Shown one piece after another: positions 1 to 7,792 of a stretch of DNA of 11,200 bases. This DNA comes from DASXRU01 sp039933315 (GTDB lineage: Bacteria > Acidobacteriota > Blastocatellia > Pyrinomonadales > Pyrinomonadaceae), in NCBI GenBank assembly GCA_039933315.1, contig JBDTOI010000131.1, forward strand, positions 1-11,200. The letters are read 5' to 3'. The notes beneath the pieces are model-generated. The model was not told the DNA's origin, searched no databases, and saw nothing but the letters and a program-made list of their open reading frames with translations. A program made the position numbers and the translations under genes. Within the stretch, counting starts at the first letter, position 1. Each line of letters opens with the position of its first letter.

Positions 1-161
1 TTTGGAGTGCGCCGGCAGAGCGAAGCGGCGACGGCGCTTTTGGATTGGCCAGTTTTCTACCATTCAAGCGCCACCTAAACTCTCAAGTATCTTTCGTCTG
101 AGGAAATGCTTACTGGCCTATCCAAAGCGGTGTCGCGCTCCGCTTGCCACCGCACTCCAAA
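1..161. repeat. MITE-like element with long imperfect terminal inverted repeats
   Basis: The left arm (1-53) begins TTTGGAGTGCGCCGGCAGAG and the right arm (112-161) ends with its imperfect reverse complement, GCCACCGCACTCCAAA. The arms stay complementary inward through CGCTTTTGGAT / ATCCAAAGCG to TGGCCAGT (46-53) and ACTGGCC (112-118). About 58 unpaired bases (54-111) lie between them and contain no gene. The arms have several mismatches, which suggests an old copy or a structure kept at the RNA level. No transposase is encoded, so this fits a non-autonomous MITE or REP-like repeat. The left end coincides with the window start, so the element may extend further upstream. Confidence 0.72.
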
Positions 162-214
162 TTAAACTGAACCGCGACTTTTTCGCTTTATCTGAGGAGC
201 ATCCAAAGTCGATT

Positions 215-232
215 CACAGACTGAAGTCTGTG
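215..232. repeat. Small perfect hairpin just upstream of the CoxG-like gene
   Basis: CACAGACT-GA-AGTCTGTG forms a perfect 8-bp stem around a 2-base centre. It ends 7 bases before the ATG at 240, so it covers the position where a Shine-Dalgarno sequence would normally sit, and no such sequence is visible. The ACT-GA-AGT centre recurs in two other hairpins of this window (4289-4304, read as the reverse complement, and 4396-4415), which have different outer stems. That points to a dispersed hairpin family rather than a gene-specific operator. Effects on translation of the downstream gene are possible but unproven. Confidence 0.6.
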
Positions 233-239
233 CCACTTT

Positions 240-734
240 ATGAAAATTGAAGGTACTCAAACATTGCGCGCGCCTCGCGAGCGGGTCTATCAAGCTCTGA
301 TCGATCCGGAAGTGCTGCAACGCTGTATTCCCGGCTGTGAAAAGCTCGAGCTCATTGGGGAGAATACTTATGCGGCGACTCTGCGCGCCGGCGTCGGGTC
401 CATTAAAGGCGAATTTCAAAGCACCGTGCGTTTGGAAGACATGCGCCCCCCGGAACACTACCGCATCGTAGTTGAAGGTAAAGGCGGGCCCGGGTTTCTG
501 AAAGGCACCGGTGATCTCGATTTGGTCGAGAGCGACGAAGGCACGGTGATCAAATACACCGGCGATGTTCAAATAGGCGGCTCAATAGCCGGCGTGGGCC
601 AAAGGATGATCCAGGGCGCGGCCAGGATGATGCTCTCCCAGTTCTTCTCCGCCCTGGAAGCGGAAGCTCAAACCCAGCCAGGCGACCCACCACCCAAACA
701 CGGTTTCATCCGCAACGTCATTCGGGGAATCTAA
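240..734 (+). CDS. CoxG/SRPBCC-family protein (carbon monoxide dehydrogenase subunit G-like)
   Basis: This 164-residue protein spans a typical SRPBCC (START-like) lipid-binding fold of the CoxG family. Visible family features are the N-terminal APRERVYQALIDPEVLQRC followed by IPGCE (about 30-34), the GFLKGTGDLDL strand (85-95) and YTGDVQIGGSIAGVG (106-120) before the long C-terminal helix RMIQGAARMMLSQFFSALE. In CO dehydrogenase operons CoxG is thought to help recruit the enzyme to the membrane. No coxM, coxS or coxL gene lies in this window, so a stand-alone role in binding a hydrophobic ligand is equally possible. The tail after residue 143 is proline-rich and basic (KHGFIRNVIRGI). The ATG at 240 is the first in frame; it lacks a clear ribosome binding site and lies 7 bases after a hairpin. 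The family call is firm and the function is not. Confidence 0.87.
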   Translation: MKIEGTQTLRAPRERVYQALIDPEVLQRCIPGCEKLELIGENTYAATLRAGVGSIKGEFQSTVRLEDMRPPEHYRIVVEGKGGPGFLKGTGDLDLVESDEGTVIKYTGDVQIGGSIAGVGQRMIQGAARMMLSQFFSALEAEAQTQPGDPPPKHGFIRNVIRGI

Positions 735-744
735 AAGGAAAACC

Positions 745-822
745 AGCCGCAGATTTACGCAGATAAACACGGACAAGCAGAAATGAGTTTTGATCCGTGT
801 ATATCCGCGTAAATCTGTGGCT
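745..822. repeat. Dispersed 29-bp inverted repeat between convergent genes
   Basis: The left arm (745-773, starting AGCCGCAGATTTACGC) and right arm (794-822, ending GCGTAAATCTGTGGCT) are reverse complements with three mismatches in 29 bases, separated by 20 bases. It lies between the ends of the CoxG-like gene (stop 732-734) and the aminopeptidase gene (stop 861-863), where its stem could act as a bidirectional transcription terminator. There is no U-run typical of an intrinsic terminator. A related but diverged copy lies at 9523-9591, which marks it as a dispersed family. Confidence 0.75.
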
Positions 823-860
823 TATAAAGTTTTGAAGTTCCGGGCTATTTCACGAAAGGA

Positions 861-2468
861 TCAGCGAATTGGTTCCCGGCGGGCCTTGGCGATAAATGCT
901 TCGATGTCGGCAATGCTGCGGGGCAAAGCTTCCGTCATCCATTTCACGCCGTCGGCCGTAACCAGCATGTCGTCCTCAATCCTTACCCCCATGCCTTTGT
1001 ATTTCTCAAATGCCGGGCGCACGGCGGCGATGAACTTCTCGTTCTCAGGTGTCCTGGGCAAATTGTCCAGGGCATCCGGACGTATGTAGATCCCGGGCTC
1101 GTTGGTAAAAACCATACCGGGCTCAAATCTCGCCCCACCACCTACATCGTGCACGTTCATACCGAGCCAGTGCGACGTGCCATGCATGAACCAGATGCGA
1201 TCCTGTTGCGAGTTGCGATCGGTAATTAGTCCCAATCGCAGTAGACCATCCTTGATAACCTCACGCGCTGCGTTGTGGACCACCTGCAGGCTGGCGCCTG
1301 GCCGTGTGGCTTTCGCCGCGGCCTCCTGAGCGTCGTAAACGATCTGATAAATCTCTGCCTGGGCCGGGCTGAACTTCCCGTTAACGGGAAACGTGCGCGT
1401 GACATCAGCCGTGTAGTGACCATACTCAGCGCCGACATCCATCAGTAAAAGCTCGCCTGCATTTACCGGCGCCTGCGACTCCTGGTAATGGAGCGTCGTG
1501 GCATTTGGCCCGCATCCCACGATCGACGGATAACCCCAGTGGTCGGCGTTGCGTCGCTTGTAGGTGTAGATAACTTCAGCATCAACTTCGTATTCCCAAC
1601 GCGCCCGGTGGGCCATAGCCTGCGCCCGCTGGTGCGCCTCAATGGTGATGTCGATGGCATGCTGCATCAGCGCCAACTCCATGGGCGATTTGCGCAGCCG
1701 CATCTCGGTAAAGATGGGGAAGGCACTTTTGACGATGAGGTTGTTGACTGACCTGGCCCGCGCGGCAAACGCCTGTTCCTGTCGATACTCACGGCTTTCG
1801 GCGCCCTGCGGAGCCAGCAGGTAAAGTTCGGCCTCACCCTTACCGGCGGTGGCGTATAAGGATTCAAGACCGCGCGCCACGGCACTGCTGTCGATCGTTG
1901 GCGTCAGGCCGATGCCTTCCGCGGCCGGCTGCTCCTTCGGACGGTAGGCTTGGCGCGCAGCCAGCGCCGCCATGAAAGGCTCAAACTCACTGGCCTCCCA
2001 GATTTCTTTTACGCCAGAGACTCTCCTCGCTTCCTCCACGCTATACATGTGCCCCGTCCATGTTTCCAGGCGCGCATTCCGGCGCGGCAGGAACAGCAGC
2101 TCCGGCATCTGTGGGTTGCCAGGCAGCAATACCAGGGTGGCGCCTCGCTGTTTCAGATTCGTCAAATAGTAAAGATTGTTCTCCTGGCGAAATTCATAAT
2201 CCACGTCGTTGGTGTAGACGCGCGGCTCGGCGCTGAACAAAACCATGACTGCTTTTGGCCCGATGGTCTTGCCTACGCGCGCGCGTCGTTCACTCAGTTC
2301 AGCCAATCGCTTCGCTTCGTCGAATACTGGCGCCGGCGGGGCCACCCGGATGACGGACACCGGCGGCGTTTCCGCCCTGCTGCTCGCGGGCCGTAGCGGC
2401 CCTCCCAGGAAAACAATTGCCAGAGCGCTGATCAAGATCGCGCTGAAATACCGGGTTCGGATTTTCAT
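861..2468 (-). CDS. Secreted Xaa-Pro aminopeptidase (M24B metallopeptidase)
   Basis: This 535-residue protein begins with a basic segment and hydrophobic core (MKIRTRYFSAILISALAIVF) ending near SSRA, which is a Sec signal peptide, so it probably acts in the periplasm or outside the cell. An aminopeptidase-P N-terminal domain (about 45-190) includes YYLTNLKQRGATLVLLPG. The M24 'pita-bread' catalytic domain follows, with all five expected metal ligands: D344 and D355 (DVGAEYGHYTADVTRTF), H433 (HGTSHWLG), E457 (FTNEPGIYI) and E498 (GVRIEDD). The catalytic-type H440 in NVHDVG is also present. The family removes the N-terminal residue preceding proline. About 30 extra residues separate the two Glu motifs. 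An ATG at 2474 is also in frame, but GGAG at 2478-2481 is only 3 bases from it and 9 bases from the ATG at 2468, so I chose the latter. The kinase gene lies 83 bp upstream on the same strand, possibly in the same transcript. Confidence 0.93.
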   Translation of the reverse strand: MKIRTRYFSAILISALAIVFLGGPLRPASSRAETPPVSVIRVAPPAPVFDEAKRLAELSERRARVGKTIGPKAVMVLFSAEPRVYTNDVDYEFRQENNLYYLTNLKQRGATLVLLPGNPQMPELLFLPRRNARLETWTGHMYSVEEARRVSGVKEIWEASEFEPFMAALAARQAYRPKEQPAAEGIGLTPTIDSSAVARGLESLYATAGKGEAELYLLAPQGAESREYRQEQAFAARARSVNNLIVKSAFPIFTEMRLRKSPMELALMQHAIDITIEAHQRAQAMAHRARWEYEVDAEVIYTYKRRNADHWGYPSIVGCGPNATTLHYQESQAPVNAGELLLMDVGAEYGHYTADVTRTFPVNGKFSPAQAEIYQIVYDAQEAAAKATRPGASLQVVHNAAREVIKDGLLRLGLITDRNSQQDRIWFMHGTSHWLGMNVHDVGGGARFEPGMVFTNEPGIYIRPDALDNLPRTPENEKFIAAVRPAFEKYKGMGVRIEDDMLVTADGVKWMTEALPRSIADIEAFIAKARREPIR

Positions 2469-2477
2469 CGACATAAA

Positions 2478-2481
2478 CTCC
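2478..2481 (-). promoter_or_regulatory. Ribosome binding site of the Xaa-Pro aminopeptidase gene
   Basis: On the minus strand the sequence reads CGGAGTTTATGTCGATG. GGAG lies 3 bases before the first ATG and 9 bases before the second. Normal spacing of about 5-10 bases favours the second ATG (2466-2468). Confidence 0.55.
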
Positions 2482-2551
2482 GTTTGTTGAAAGGGTGACT
2501 AAACCAGAAGGCAATGCGTTGATGCTTGACACCGACGGCAGCGGACGAATG

Positions 2552-4189
2552 TTACTGCGGGAGTCGTCTTCGATTCGGTCTTTGATTAAGTCTTTCACCG
2601 GGCCCGAACACCCGCGTGCCGCCGTTAGGTCGCCTAACTATTCTGGTGCCGTCGGGTTGCGTCAGGATCTGTGTGCCATCGGGGAGGGTCCTCAGTGTGC
2701 CGCCGCCTGGCATTCTTCGATCTCGCCCGAGTTGAACGTTTGGGTTTGGCGGATTTGGCAACTCGATCTCGTTTCCGCTGCGGCCGCTGCCGCCTTCATT
2801 TGGAGTGGCAGGCGTGCGGGGAGCTTCCGTCTGCACTATGACCGACTGGCGACCGCCACTTTCCGGTCGCTTTGGCGTAGGCTCTTTCGCAGGAGCGCTG
2901 CGGCGAGTGGCGGATTGATTTCGCGGCTCCACCTCTGGGTTCGGGTTGTTCGTGTCCTTTGGATTTTCTAACGCCGGCTGAACGCCAGACGACTCCGTCG
3001 CTGGTTGTGGCGTTGCCCCGGTACCGGGGGGCGATCCTGTGGCAGGTGCTGCAGTTGATACCGCGCGATTGCTGATCACGCGATAGCCATAAAATATTCC
3101 CGCACACGCGAGCAGCACCACAGCGGCAATCGCAGCCTTCCAGCCCGCCGACGTTCCCTTCGACTCAGGGACATGCACTCTGGTTACTGTCTCGGTAACA
3201 GCGGGTTGGCGTGCGGTGGGCATGACCGCGTGCCTCTCGCTGATTAGAGCCGTTAGGTGCTCGGATGCGGCGGTGCTTGCCATTCCACCGGGAATTCCGC
3301 CGGTTGCTCCACCGGACATCAGAATGGTGGCATTTTCGACGCCGGTCACTGTCGCTGCAGAATCAGCTGCGGTGCGCAACGCCTCGCGCATCTCGGCCGC
3401 GGAAGGGTAACGCTGTTCCCGATTCTGGGCCATTGCTTTTGCCAGCACCGCTCCCACCGCGGGACTGATTTGCCCTGCCACCTCATTCGCCGGCTTTAGC
3501 GGATCAGGCTGTCCGTTGACAAGCGAAGCGGCGCGGCTTAAAGCATCGGGCGGCTTCATCCCCGTAGTCAGGTGGTAAATCGTGGCCGCCAAAGAATACA
3601 AGTCGCTCCTACCATCAGTACCCAGTCCCTGCACCTGCTCCAACGGCGCATAGTTGGGCGTGTAACCGAAGATGCTGGCCGACGTTGTCACCATGGACAT
3701 TTGTCCGGCCGAACCCTTCGCCAGGCCGAAGTCGAGCAAAACGATCTGTCCCCGGGCCGTTAGCTTCAGGTTCTGCGGCTTGATGTCGCGATGGATTATT
3801 TGCGGATCCTGCGTGTGCAGGTAATCAAGCGCGTCCAGCAATTGATCGGCCCACTTGAGCACTTCAGCCGCAGGGAATGGGCCGTTGCGGTGCGTCAGCA
3901 TGGCTTGAAGATCTTCGCCGGCGACAAACTGCATCACCAGAAACTGGCCTTCGCCTTCGTTGAAGTGATCGCTGACGCGCGGTAACGCCTGGTGATGGAG
4001 CCGGGCCAGCAACCTGGCCTCGCGCTCAAACTGCTTGCGCAGACGTTCGTCGGTAAACAGGGTCTCCTTCAGCGCAACTATAGTATCCAGGCGTTCATCG
4101 ACGGCTTCATACACTGCGCCCATGCCGCCCTCGCCGAGCGGTCCCACAATCCGGTACCGTCCTTGCAAAACTGATTCGGGTGCTAGCAT
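2552..4189 (-). CDS. Transmembrane Ser/Thr protein kinase (Hanks type, PknB-like)
   Basis: The 545-residue protein has a cytoplasmic kinase domain at about 11-275. The glycine loop GEGGMGAV (19-26), ATP-anchoring K41 (VALKE), helix-C E57, catalytic loop HRDIKPQN (D135), metal-binding DFG (D153) and SDLYSL (D196) are all present, so the kinase should be active. The usual APE motif reads APLEQ (181-185). A linker leads to one membrane segment (about 352-371, AAIAAVVLLACAGIFYGYRV). The outer part is a low-complexity Pro/Thr/Asn-rich stalk (375-485), then short PDGT-type repeats (493-529) and a basic end (RPNRRRLPQ). There are no PASTA repeats. Substrates cannot be told from the sequence. The start at 4189 follows no strong ribosome binding site but gives the normal distance to the glycine loop. 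The aminopeptidase gene follows on the same strand, and the UPF0182 gene runs divergently. Confidence 0.95.
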   Translation of the reverse strand: MLAPESVLQGRYRIVGPLGEGGMGAVYEAVDERLDTIVALKETLFTDERLRKQFEREARLLARLHHQALPRVSDHFNEGEGQFLVMQFVAGEDLQAMLTHRNGPFPAAEVLKWADQLLDALDYLHTQDPQIIHRDIKPQNLKLTARGQIVLLDFGLAKGSAGQMSMVTTSASIFGYTPNYAPLEQVQGLGTDGRSDLYSLAATIYHLTTGMKPPDALSRAASLVNGQPDPLKPANEVAGQISPAVGAVLAKAMAQNREQRYPSAAEMREALRTAADSAATVTGVENATILMSGGATGGIPGGMASTAASEHLTALISERHAVMPTARQPAVTETVTRVHVPESKGTSAGWKAAIAAVVLLACAGIFYGYRVISNRAVSTAAPATGSPPGTGATPQPATESSGVQPALENPKDTNNPNPEVEPRNQSATRRSAPAKEPTPKRPESGGRQSVIVQTEAPRTPATPNEGGSGRSGNEIELPNPPNPNVQLGRDRRMPGGGTLRTLPDGTQILTQPDGTRIVRRPNGGTRVFGPGERLNQRPNRRRLPQ

Positions 4190-4510
4190 TGTTTTTCGTT
4201 GACCGGCCTGAGTCTAACACTGACGAACAGCGGCGGCCAAGGTAGTCGGACTCTGGCTACTGGTGGAGTTTGACGCATCTCATTAGCACCGCACTTCAGT
4301 GCGGGGATATGCGGTTACGAGATTTCGCTAACCGTTTCAACGGTTTCACCAATAAACCGTTAAAACGGTTTAAGAATCAAAAAATGGCTTATGGTCACCT
4401 GACTGAAGTCAGGTGCTAATGAGATTGCTTTCTTCGCGATCCAACGTGCCTACCGCTTGCGCGCGGACCGACAGTTTGCGTTAACAGTAGTCCAGCGTAT
4501 GCTAAGGCGC
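4190..4510. other. Divergent intergenic region between kinase and UPF0182 genes
   Basis: This 321-bp gap must hold the promoters for both divergent genes, but I see no convincing sigma-70 pair on either strand. Its middle (4277-4425) is a structured repeat element with four hairpins. The outer parts (4190-4276 and 4426-4510) show no ORF of note. An in-frame TTG at 4457 and an ATG at 4499 could extend the UPF0182 protein by 18 or 4 residues. Confidence 0.6.
4277..4425. mobile_element. REP/MITE-like element with 14-bp perfect terminal inverted repeats and four hairpins
   Basis: The ends are ATCTCATTAGCACC (4277-4290) and its exact reverse complement GGTGCTAATGAGAT (4412-4425). Inside lie four perfect hairpins with 2-base centres: CCGCACT-TC-AGTGCGG (4289-4304), AACCGTT-TC-AACGGTT (4330-4345), AAACCGTT-AA-AACGGTTT (4354-4371) and CACCTGACT-GA-AGTCAGGTG (4396-4415). 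The two middle hairpins are also complementary to each other with one mismatch, so a larger nested fold is possible. There is no coding capacity and no clear target-site duplication. Such elements are often moved by REP-associated tyrosine transposases (RAYT/TnpA_REP), which would have to be encoded elsewhere in the genome. Confidence 0.75.
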
Positions 4511-7387
4511 ATGAGCGAACGCATTCCGCATGATCTCGATGACGAAGTCATTGATGTTGGTCCGCCCGATCGACCTCGCCGCCGGCGTTGGAAACGATGG
4601 GTCCTGCTCGCAATTATCCCCCTGCTGATTGTAGCCAGCCGCTCCCTCGCGATTTACCTGTCTGCACTCTGGTTTAACTCGCTCGGATACGCTCCCGTCT
4701 ACTGGTATATCTTTCGCACGAAGGTGATCCTGTTCGTGGTCTTCGCCGCGCTGACGATCGTAATTCTGCGGGCTGGATTTTGGATGCTGGAACGTGCTTT
4801 CCGCGCCTACGCCATGGAGCGGCGCACCATCATGGTGAACAATCAGCCGGTCAGTATCGCTCCCGCGCGTTTTTTGCGACCCGCTGCCTGGCTGGTAGCC
4901 GTTGGCTTTGGACTACTTTTTGGCTTCAGTATGCGGGCAAACTGGCGGCAGTTCGCGCTGTACACCCACCAGGCGCAAACCAGCATCACCGATCCGATAT
5001 TTAATAAGTCGCTCGGCTTTTATCTGTTCACGCTGCCCGTGCATCAATTGATCAGCTGGTGGCTCTTGCTGATGGCCTTTGTGCTTATGTGTGCGGCCAT
5101 CGGTTACGCGGCCCTGGCAAACATGCAGGAGCCCGGGCGCCTCGCCGCCAGGCAGACAGCGCGCAACATAAGTATCAAGGCGGTTTCGCTGCCGCTGGCC
5201 GCATTCTTACTCCTGCTGGGCTGGCGCGTTTTCCTTTCACGCTATCCATACCTGTGGGAAGACCACCAGACATTCTCGGGCGTCACGTACATGGAGGCCC
5301 ACTTCCTGCTTCCCGGCCTGCTCTTTGTTATTGGCAGCCTGGTAGTGGCCGCGTTAATCATCATTGTGAATGCGTTGACAAAACAACGCGTGCGTTTGGT
5401 GCTGCTGGCGTTAGCGATACCCGTAGTTGTCTACACCATCGGCATCGTGCTGATCCCGGCATATGTAACGAATTTTATTGTTAAGCCGAACGAGCTCGGG
5501 CGAGAGACGCCCTACATTGAGTACAACATTGCCGCCACGCGGCGCGCGTTTGGCATCGAGGGGATCGAGTTGCGTGAGTTTGAGGCGGAGAACTCTGTGG
5601 AAGCCCTCAACCTGGGGGCTAACCGTCCCACGCTCGATAATATTCGCCTCTGGGACTGGCGCGCGCTGAAGGATACCCTGAAACAGACTCAGGCGATTCG
5701 CACCTACTACGATTTTCCTGATGTCGACGTGGACCGCTATGGCCTGGGTGGCCAGCAACGGCAGATGATGGTGGCAGCGCGCGAAATGGATACCACCAAA
5801 TTGCCGGAATCTTCACGCAATTGGATTAACGAAAAGCTGATCTACACGCATGGCTACGGCGTGACCATGAACACTTCAAACGGCTTCACGCCGGAAGGCA
5901 TGCCGCAGTTCGTGCTTTCGAACATGCCCATCGAATTCAAAGCGCCGGATATTAAAGTTACGCGGCCGCAGATTTATTTCGGGCAGGAAACAAACACCGA
6001 TGTCTATGTCCGGACGAAGCAGAAAGAATTTGATTTTCCGCAGGGAGAAGCCACTACTTACACCAGCTATGAAGGCTCCGGCGGCATACCGCTCGGCGGG
6101 GGCCTGCGCCGCATGTTGCTGGCCTGGGCGCTGGGCGATCTTACGAATCTTCCCTTCTCTGACGAGCCCACGCCGGATAGCCGCGTATTAATTCATCGCA
6201 ACATACGTGAGATTGTGAACGGGGTGGCTCCCTTCCTGATCTATGACGATGATCCCTACATGGTCGTCAGCGGCGACGGACGCCTCTTCTGGATGATAGA
6301 TGCTTTCACAGAGTCTTCGAACTATCCCTATTCACGTCACCACCGGGTGGGAAGCGACACCGCCAATTACATACGCAACAGCGTCAAGGTAGTCATCGAT
6401 GCCTACAACGGCACCACCAGTTTCTATGTTTTTGATCCGCAGGATCCAATCATTGCCACCTATCGCTCTATCTTTCCCAACTTGTTTCAGGATGCCAGCC
6501 AGATGCCTCAGGACCTGCGCGCGCACGTCCGTTATCCGGAAACCTTAATTAAAGTCCAGGGCGAAGTTTACGGTTTGTATCACACGCAAAGCTCCAAAGT
6601 CTTTTTCCAGCGGGAGGACGTTTGGAGCATTGCCCAGCAAGCAAGTGTGGACGATCAAAACAAGAAACAGGGCGCGCCGATTGATCCCTATTATGTGTTG
6701 ATGCAGTTGCCGGGCGAAGATATCAGCAACGAGTTTGTGATCATTTTGCCCTTCACTCCGGCCAACCGAAACAACATGATCGGCTGGATGGCCGGCCGCT
6801 GCGACGGCGAGAATTACGGCAAGCTGCTGGTTTACAACTTTCCCAAGTCGCGTTTGATAGACGGGCCACTGCAGATCGAAGCTCGCATCGACCAGAACGC
6901 GCAGCTCTCGGCCCAATTCAGTCTATGGAACCAGCAGGGCTCGAGAGTTTTGCGTGGGCACCTCCTGGTAATCCCCGTGGGACGTTCGCTGTTGTACGTC
7001 GAGCCGGTCTACTTACAGGCGGAGCGCAGCCCTATGCCGGAACTGCGTCTGGTAGTGCTCGCAACCCAGGAGCGTTTGGGTTACGGATTGAACTTTGACG
7101 AAGCCATGCGCAGCCTCTTTGGCGATGCCAGTCAGGCGCCGGCGGCCACTGGACCAGAAGAGAGCAAACCAGGCCCGGCCGGCGCGCAACCGTCGCCTAC
7201 ACTCGCGCCTAAACCAACTCCGACTCAGAACACCCAGCAGCTAATCAACCGGGCAATTCAGGAGTTCGAGGAATATCAGCGTCTGACAGCCCAGGGAAAA
7301 CTTGGAGAAGCGGGGCAGAAGCTGGATCAATGCCGGCGCACGCTGGAGGAATTGAGAAAGGCCAGTGCTACCACGCCTCGACCATAA
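4511..7387 (+). CDS. UPF0182 family membrane protein
   Basis: This 958-residue protein matches the UPF0182 family in length and layout. After a short acidic then Arg-rich cytoplasmic start (DRPRRRRWKRW) there are seven hydrophobic segments at about 30-52, 71-93, 124-142, 177-202, 222-242, 263-287 and 295-319. A large soluble, probably extracytoplasmic domain follows, opening with the family-like stretch NELGRETPYIEYNIAATRRAF (about 327-347). The last part is a Pro/Thr-rich linker and an amphipathic helix (TQQLINRAIQEFEEYQRL to LEELRKA), as is common in this family. The biochemical role of the family is unknown to me. The start at 4511 is preceded by a weak AAGG (4504-4507) only 3 bases away; ATG 4499 and TTG 4457 have nothing better and would add unusual residues. 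The cREC gene follows after 9 bases, suggesting one operon. Confidence 0.92.
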   Translation: MSERIPHDLDDEVIDVGPPDRPRRRRWKRWVLLAIIPLLIVASRSLAIYLSALWFNSLGYAPVYWYIFRTKVILFVVFAALTIVILRAGFWMLERAFRAYAMERRTIMVNNQPVSIAPARFLRPAAWLVAVGFGLLFGFSMRANWRQFALYTHQAQTSITDPIFNKSLGFYLFTLPVHQLISWWLLLMAFVLMCAAIGYAALANMQEPGRLAARQTARNISIKAVSLPLAAFLLLLGWRVFLSRYPYLWEDHQTFSGVTYMEAHFLLPGLLFVIGSLVVAALIIIVNALTKQRVRLVLLALAIPVVVYTIGIVLIPAYVTNFIVKPNELGRETPYIEYNIAATRRAFGIEGIELREFEAENSVEALNLGANRPTLDNIRLWDWRALKDTLKQTQAIRTYYDFPDVDVDRYGLGGQQRQMMVAAREMDTTKLPESSRNWINEKLIYTHGYGVTMNTSNGFTPEGMPQFVLSNMPIEFKAPDIKVTRPQIYFGQETNTDVYVRTKQKEFDFPQGEATTYTSYEGSGGIPLGGGLRRMLLAWALGDLTNLPFSDEPTPDSRVLIHRNIREIVNGVAPFLIYDDDPYMVVSGDGRLFWMIDAFTESSNYPYSRHHRVGSDTANYIRNSVKVVIDAYNGTTSFYVFDPQDPIIATYRSIFPNLFQDASQMPQDLRAHVRYPETLIKVQGEVYGLYHTQSSKVFFQREDVWSIAQQASVDDQNKKQGAPIDPYYVLMQLPGEDISNEFVIILPFTPANRNNMIGWMAGRCDGENYGKLLVYNFPKSRLIDGPLQIEARIDQNAQLSAQFSLWNQQGSRVLRGHLLVIPVGRSLLYVEPVYLQAERSPMPELRLVVLATQERLGYGLNFDEAMRSLFGDASQAPAATGPEESKPGPAGAQPSPTLAPKPTPTQNTQQLINRAIQEFEEYQRLTAQGKLGEAGQKLDQCRRTLEELRKASATTPRP

Positions 7388-7396
7388 TCTGATCAT

Positions 7397-7792
7397 ATGA
7401 AGAGTGGCCAATCAGGTAGGGTTTTGATTCTTGAAGATGACGAGGTCCGTTGCTACTGGTTTCAGCAACAGTTCGCTAATCGTAAACACGATATGACCTG
7501 CGACATTCAACAGGCTATCGAGTGGCTGGAGAAACATGACTACGAGGCGATCCTGCTGGACCACGACCTTACGGAGGAACACTACTATTCCGATGCCCAT
7601 GATGATGAGGCTACGGGCTACGCTATCGCAGCGTGGCTGGCGGCGCATCCTGAACGACAGCCGAACGCCACGATCGTGGTCCACTCCCTAAACTACGTCG
7701 GAGCAAAACGCATGCTGGACGTCCTTCGCAACGCCGGACGCGAAGCAGAGCACGTCCCCTTCCCCTATCTGCAGGCCGGTATAACATTGTAG
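7397..7792 (+). CDS. Receiver-like protein of the cREC (cyclic-phosphate processing receiver) type
   Basis: This 131-residue single-domain protein has a receiver (CheY-like) fold. An acidic cluster LEDD (D14, D15) follows strand 1, and DHDL (55-58) sits where the phosphorylated Asp of ordinary receivers lies. E71-x-x-G74 follows, then VVHSLN (94-99) with an invariant-looking His-Ser-x-Asn. The Lys normally found after strand 5 is missing (VPFPYL). DHDL and HSxN together are what I recall for the cREC family, which was named for a predicted role in processing cyclic phosphates rather than phospho-signalling; that role is from memory and unproven here. There is no output domain. The ATG is 9 bp after the UPF0182 stop with no clear ribosome binding site, so coupled translation is likely. 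The last codon and the TAG stop lie inside the repeat at 7786-7900. Confidence 0.82.
   Translation: MKSGQSGRVLILEDDEVRCYWFQQQFANRKHDMTCDIQQAIEWLEKHDYEAILLDHDLTEEHYYSDAHDDEATGYAIAAWLAAHPERQPNATIVVHSLNYVGAKRMLDVLRNAGREAEHVPFPYLQAGITL

Noticed and set aside
162..572. Minus-strand open frame of 136 codons
   Set aside because: It overlaps the CoxG-like gene and the upstream hairpin and has no recognisable domain.
1950..2396. Plus-strand open frame of 148 codons
   Set aside because: It is antisense to the Xaa-Pro aminopeptidase gene, whose metal ligands and signal peptide are all intact.
4457..4510. TTG start giving an 18-residue longer UPF0182 protein
   Set aside because: There is no ribosome binding site at the TTG; the ATG at 4511 has at least a weak AAGG and gives a normal N-terminus.
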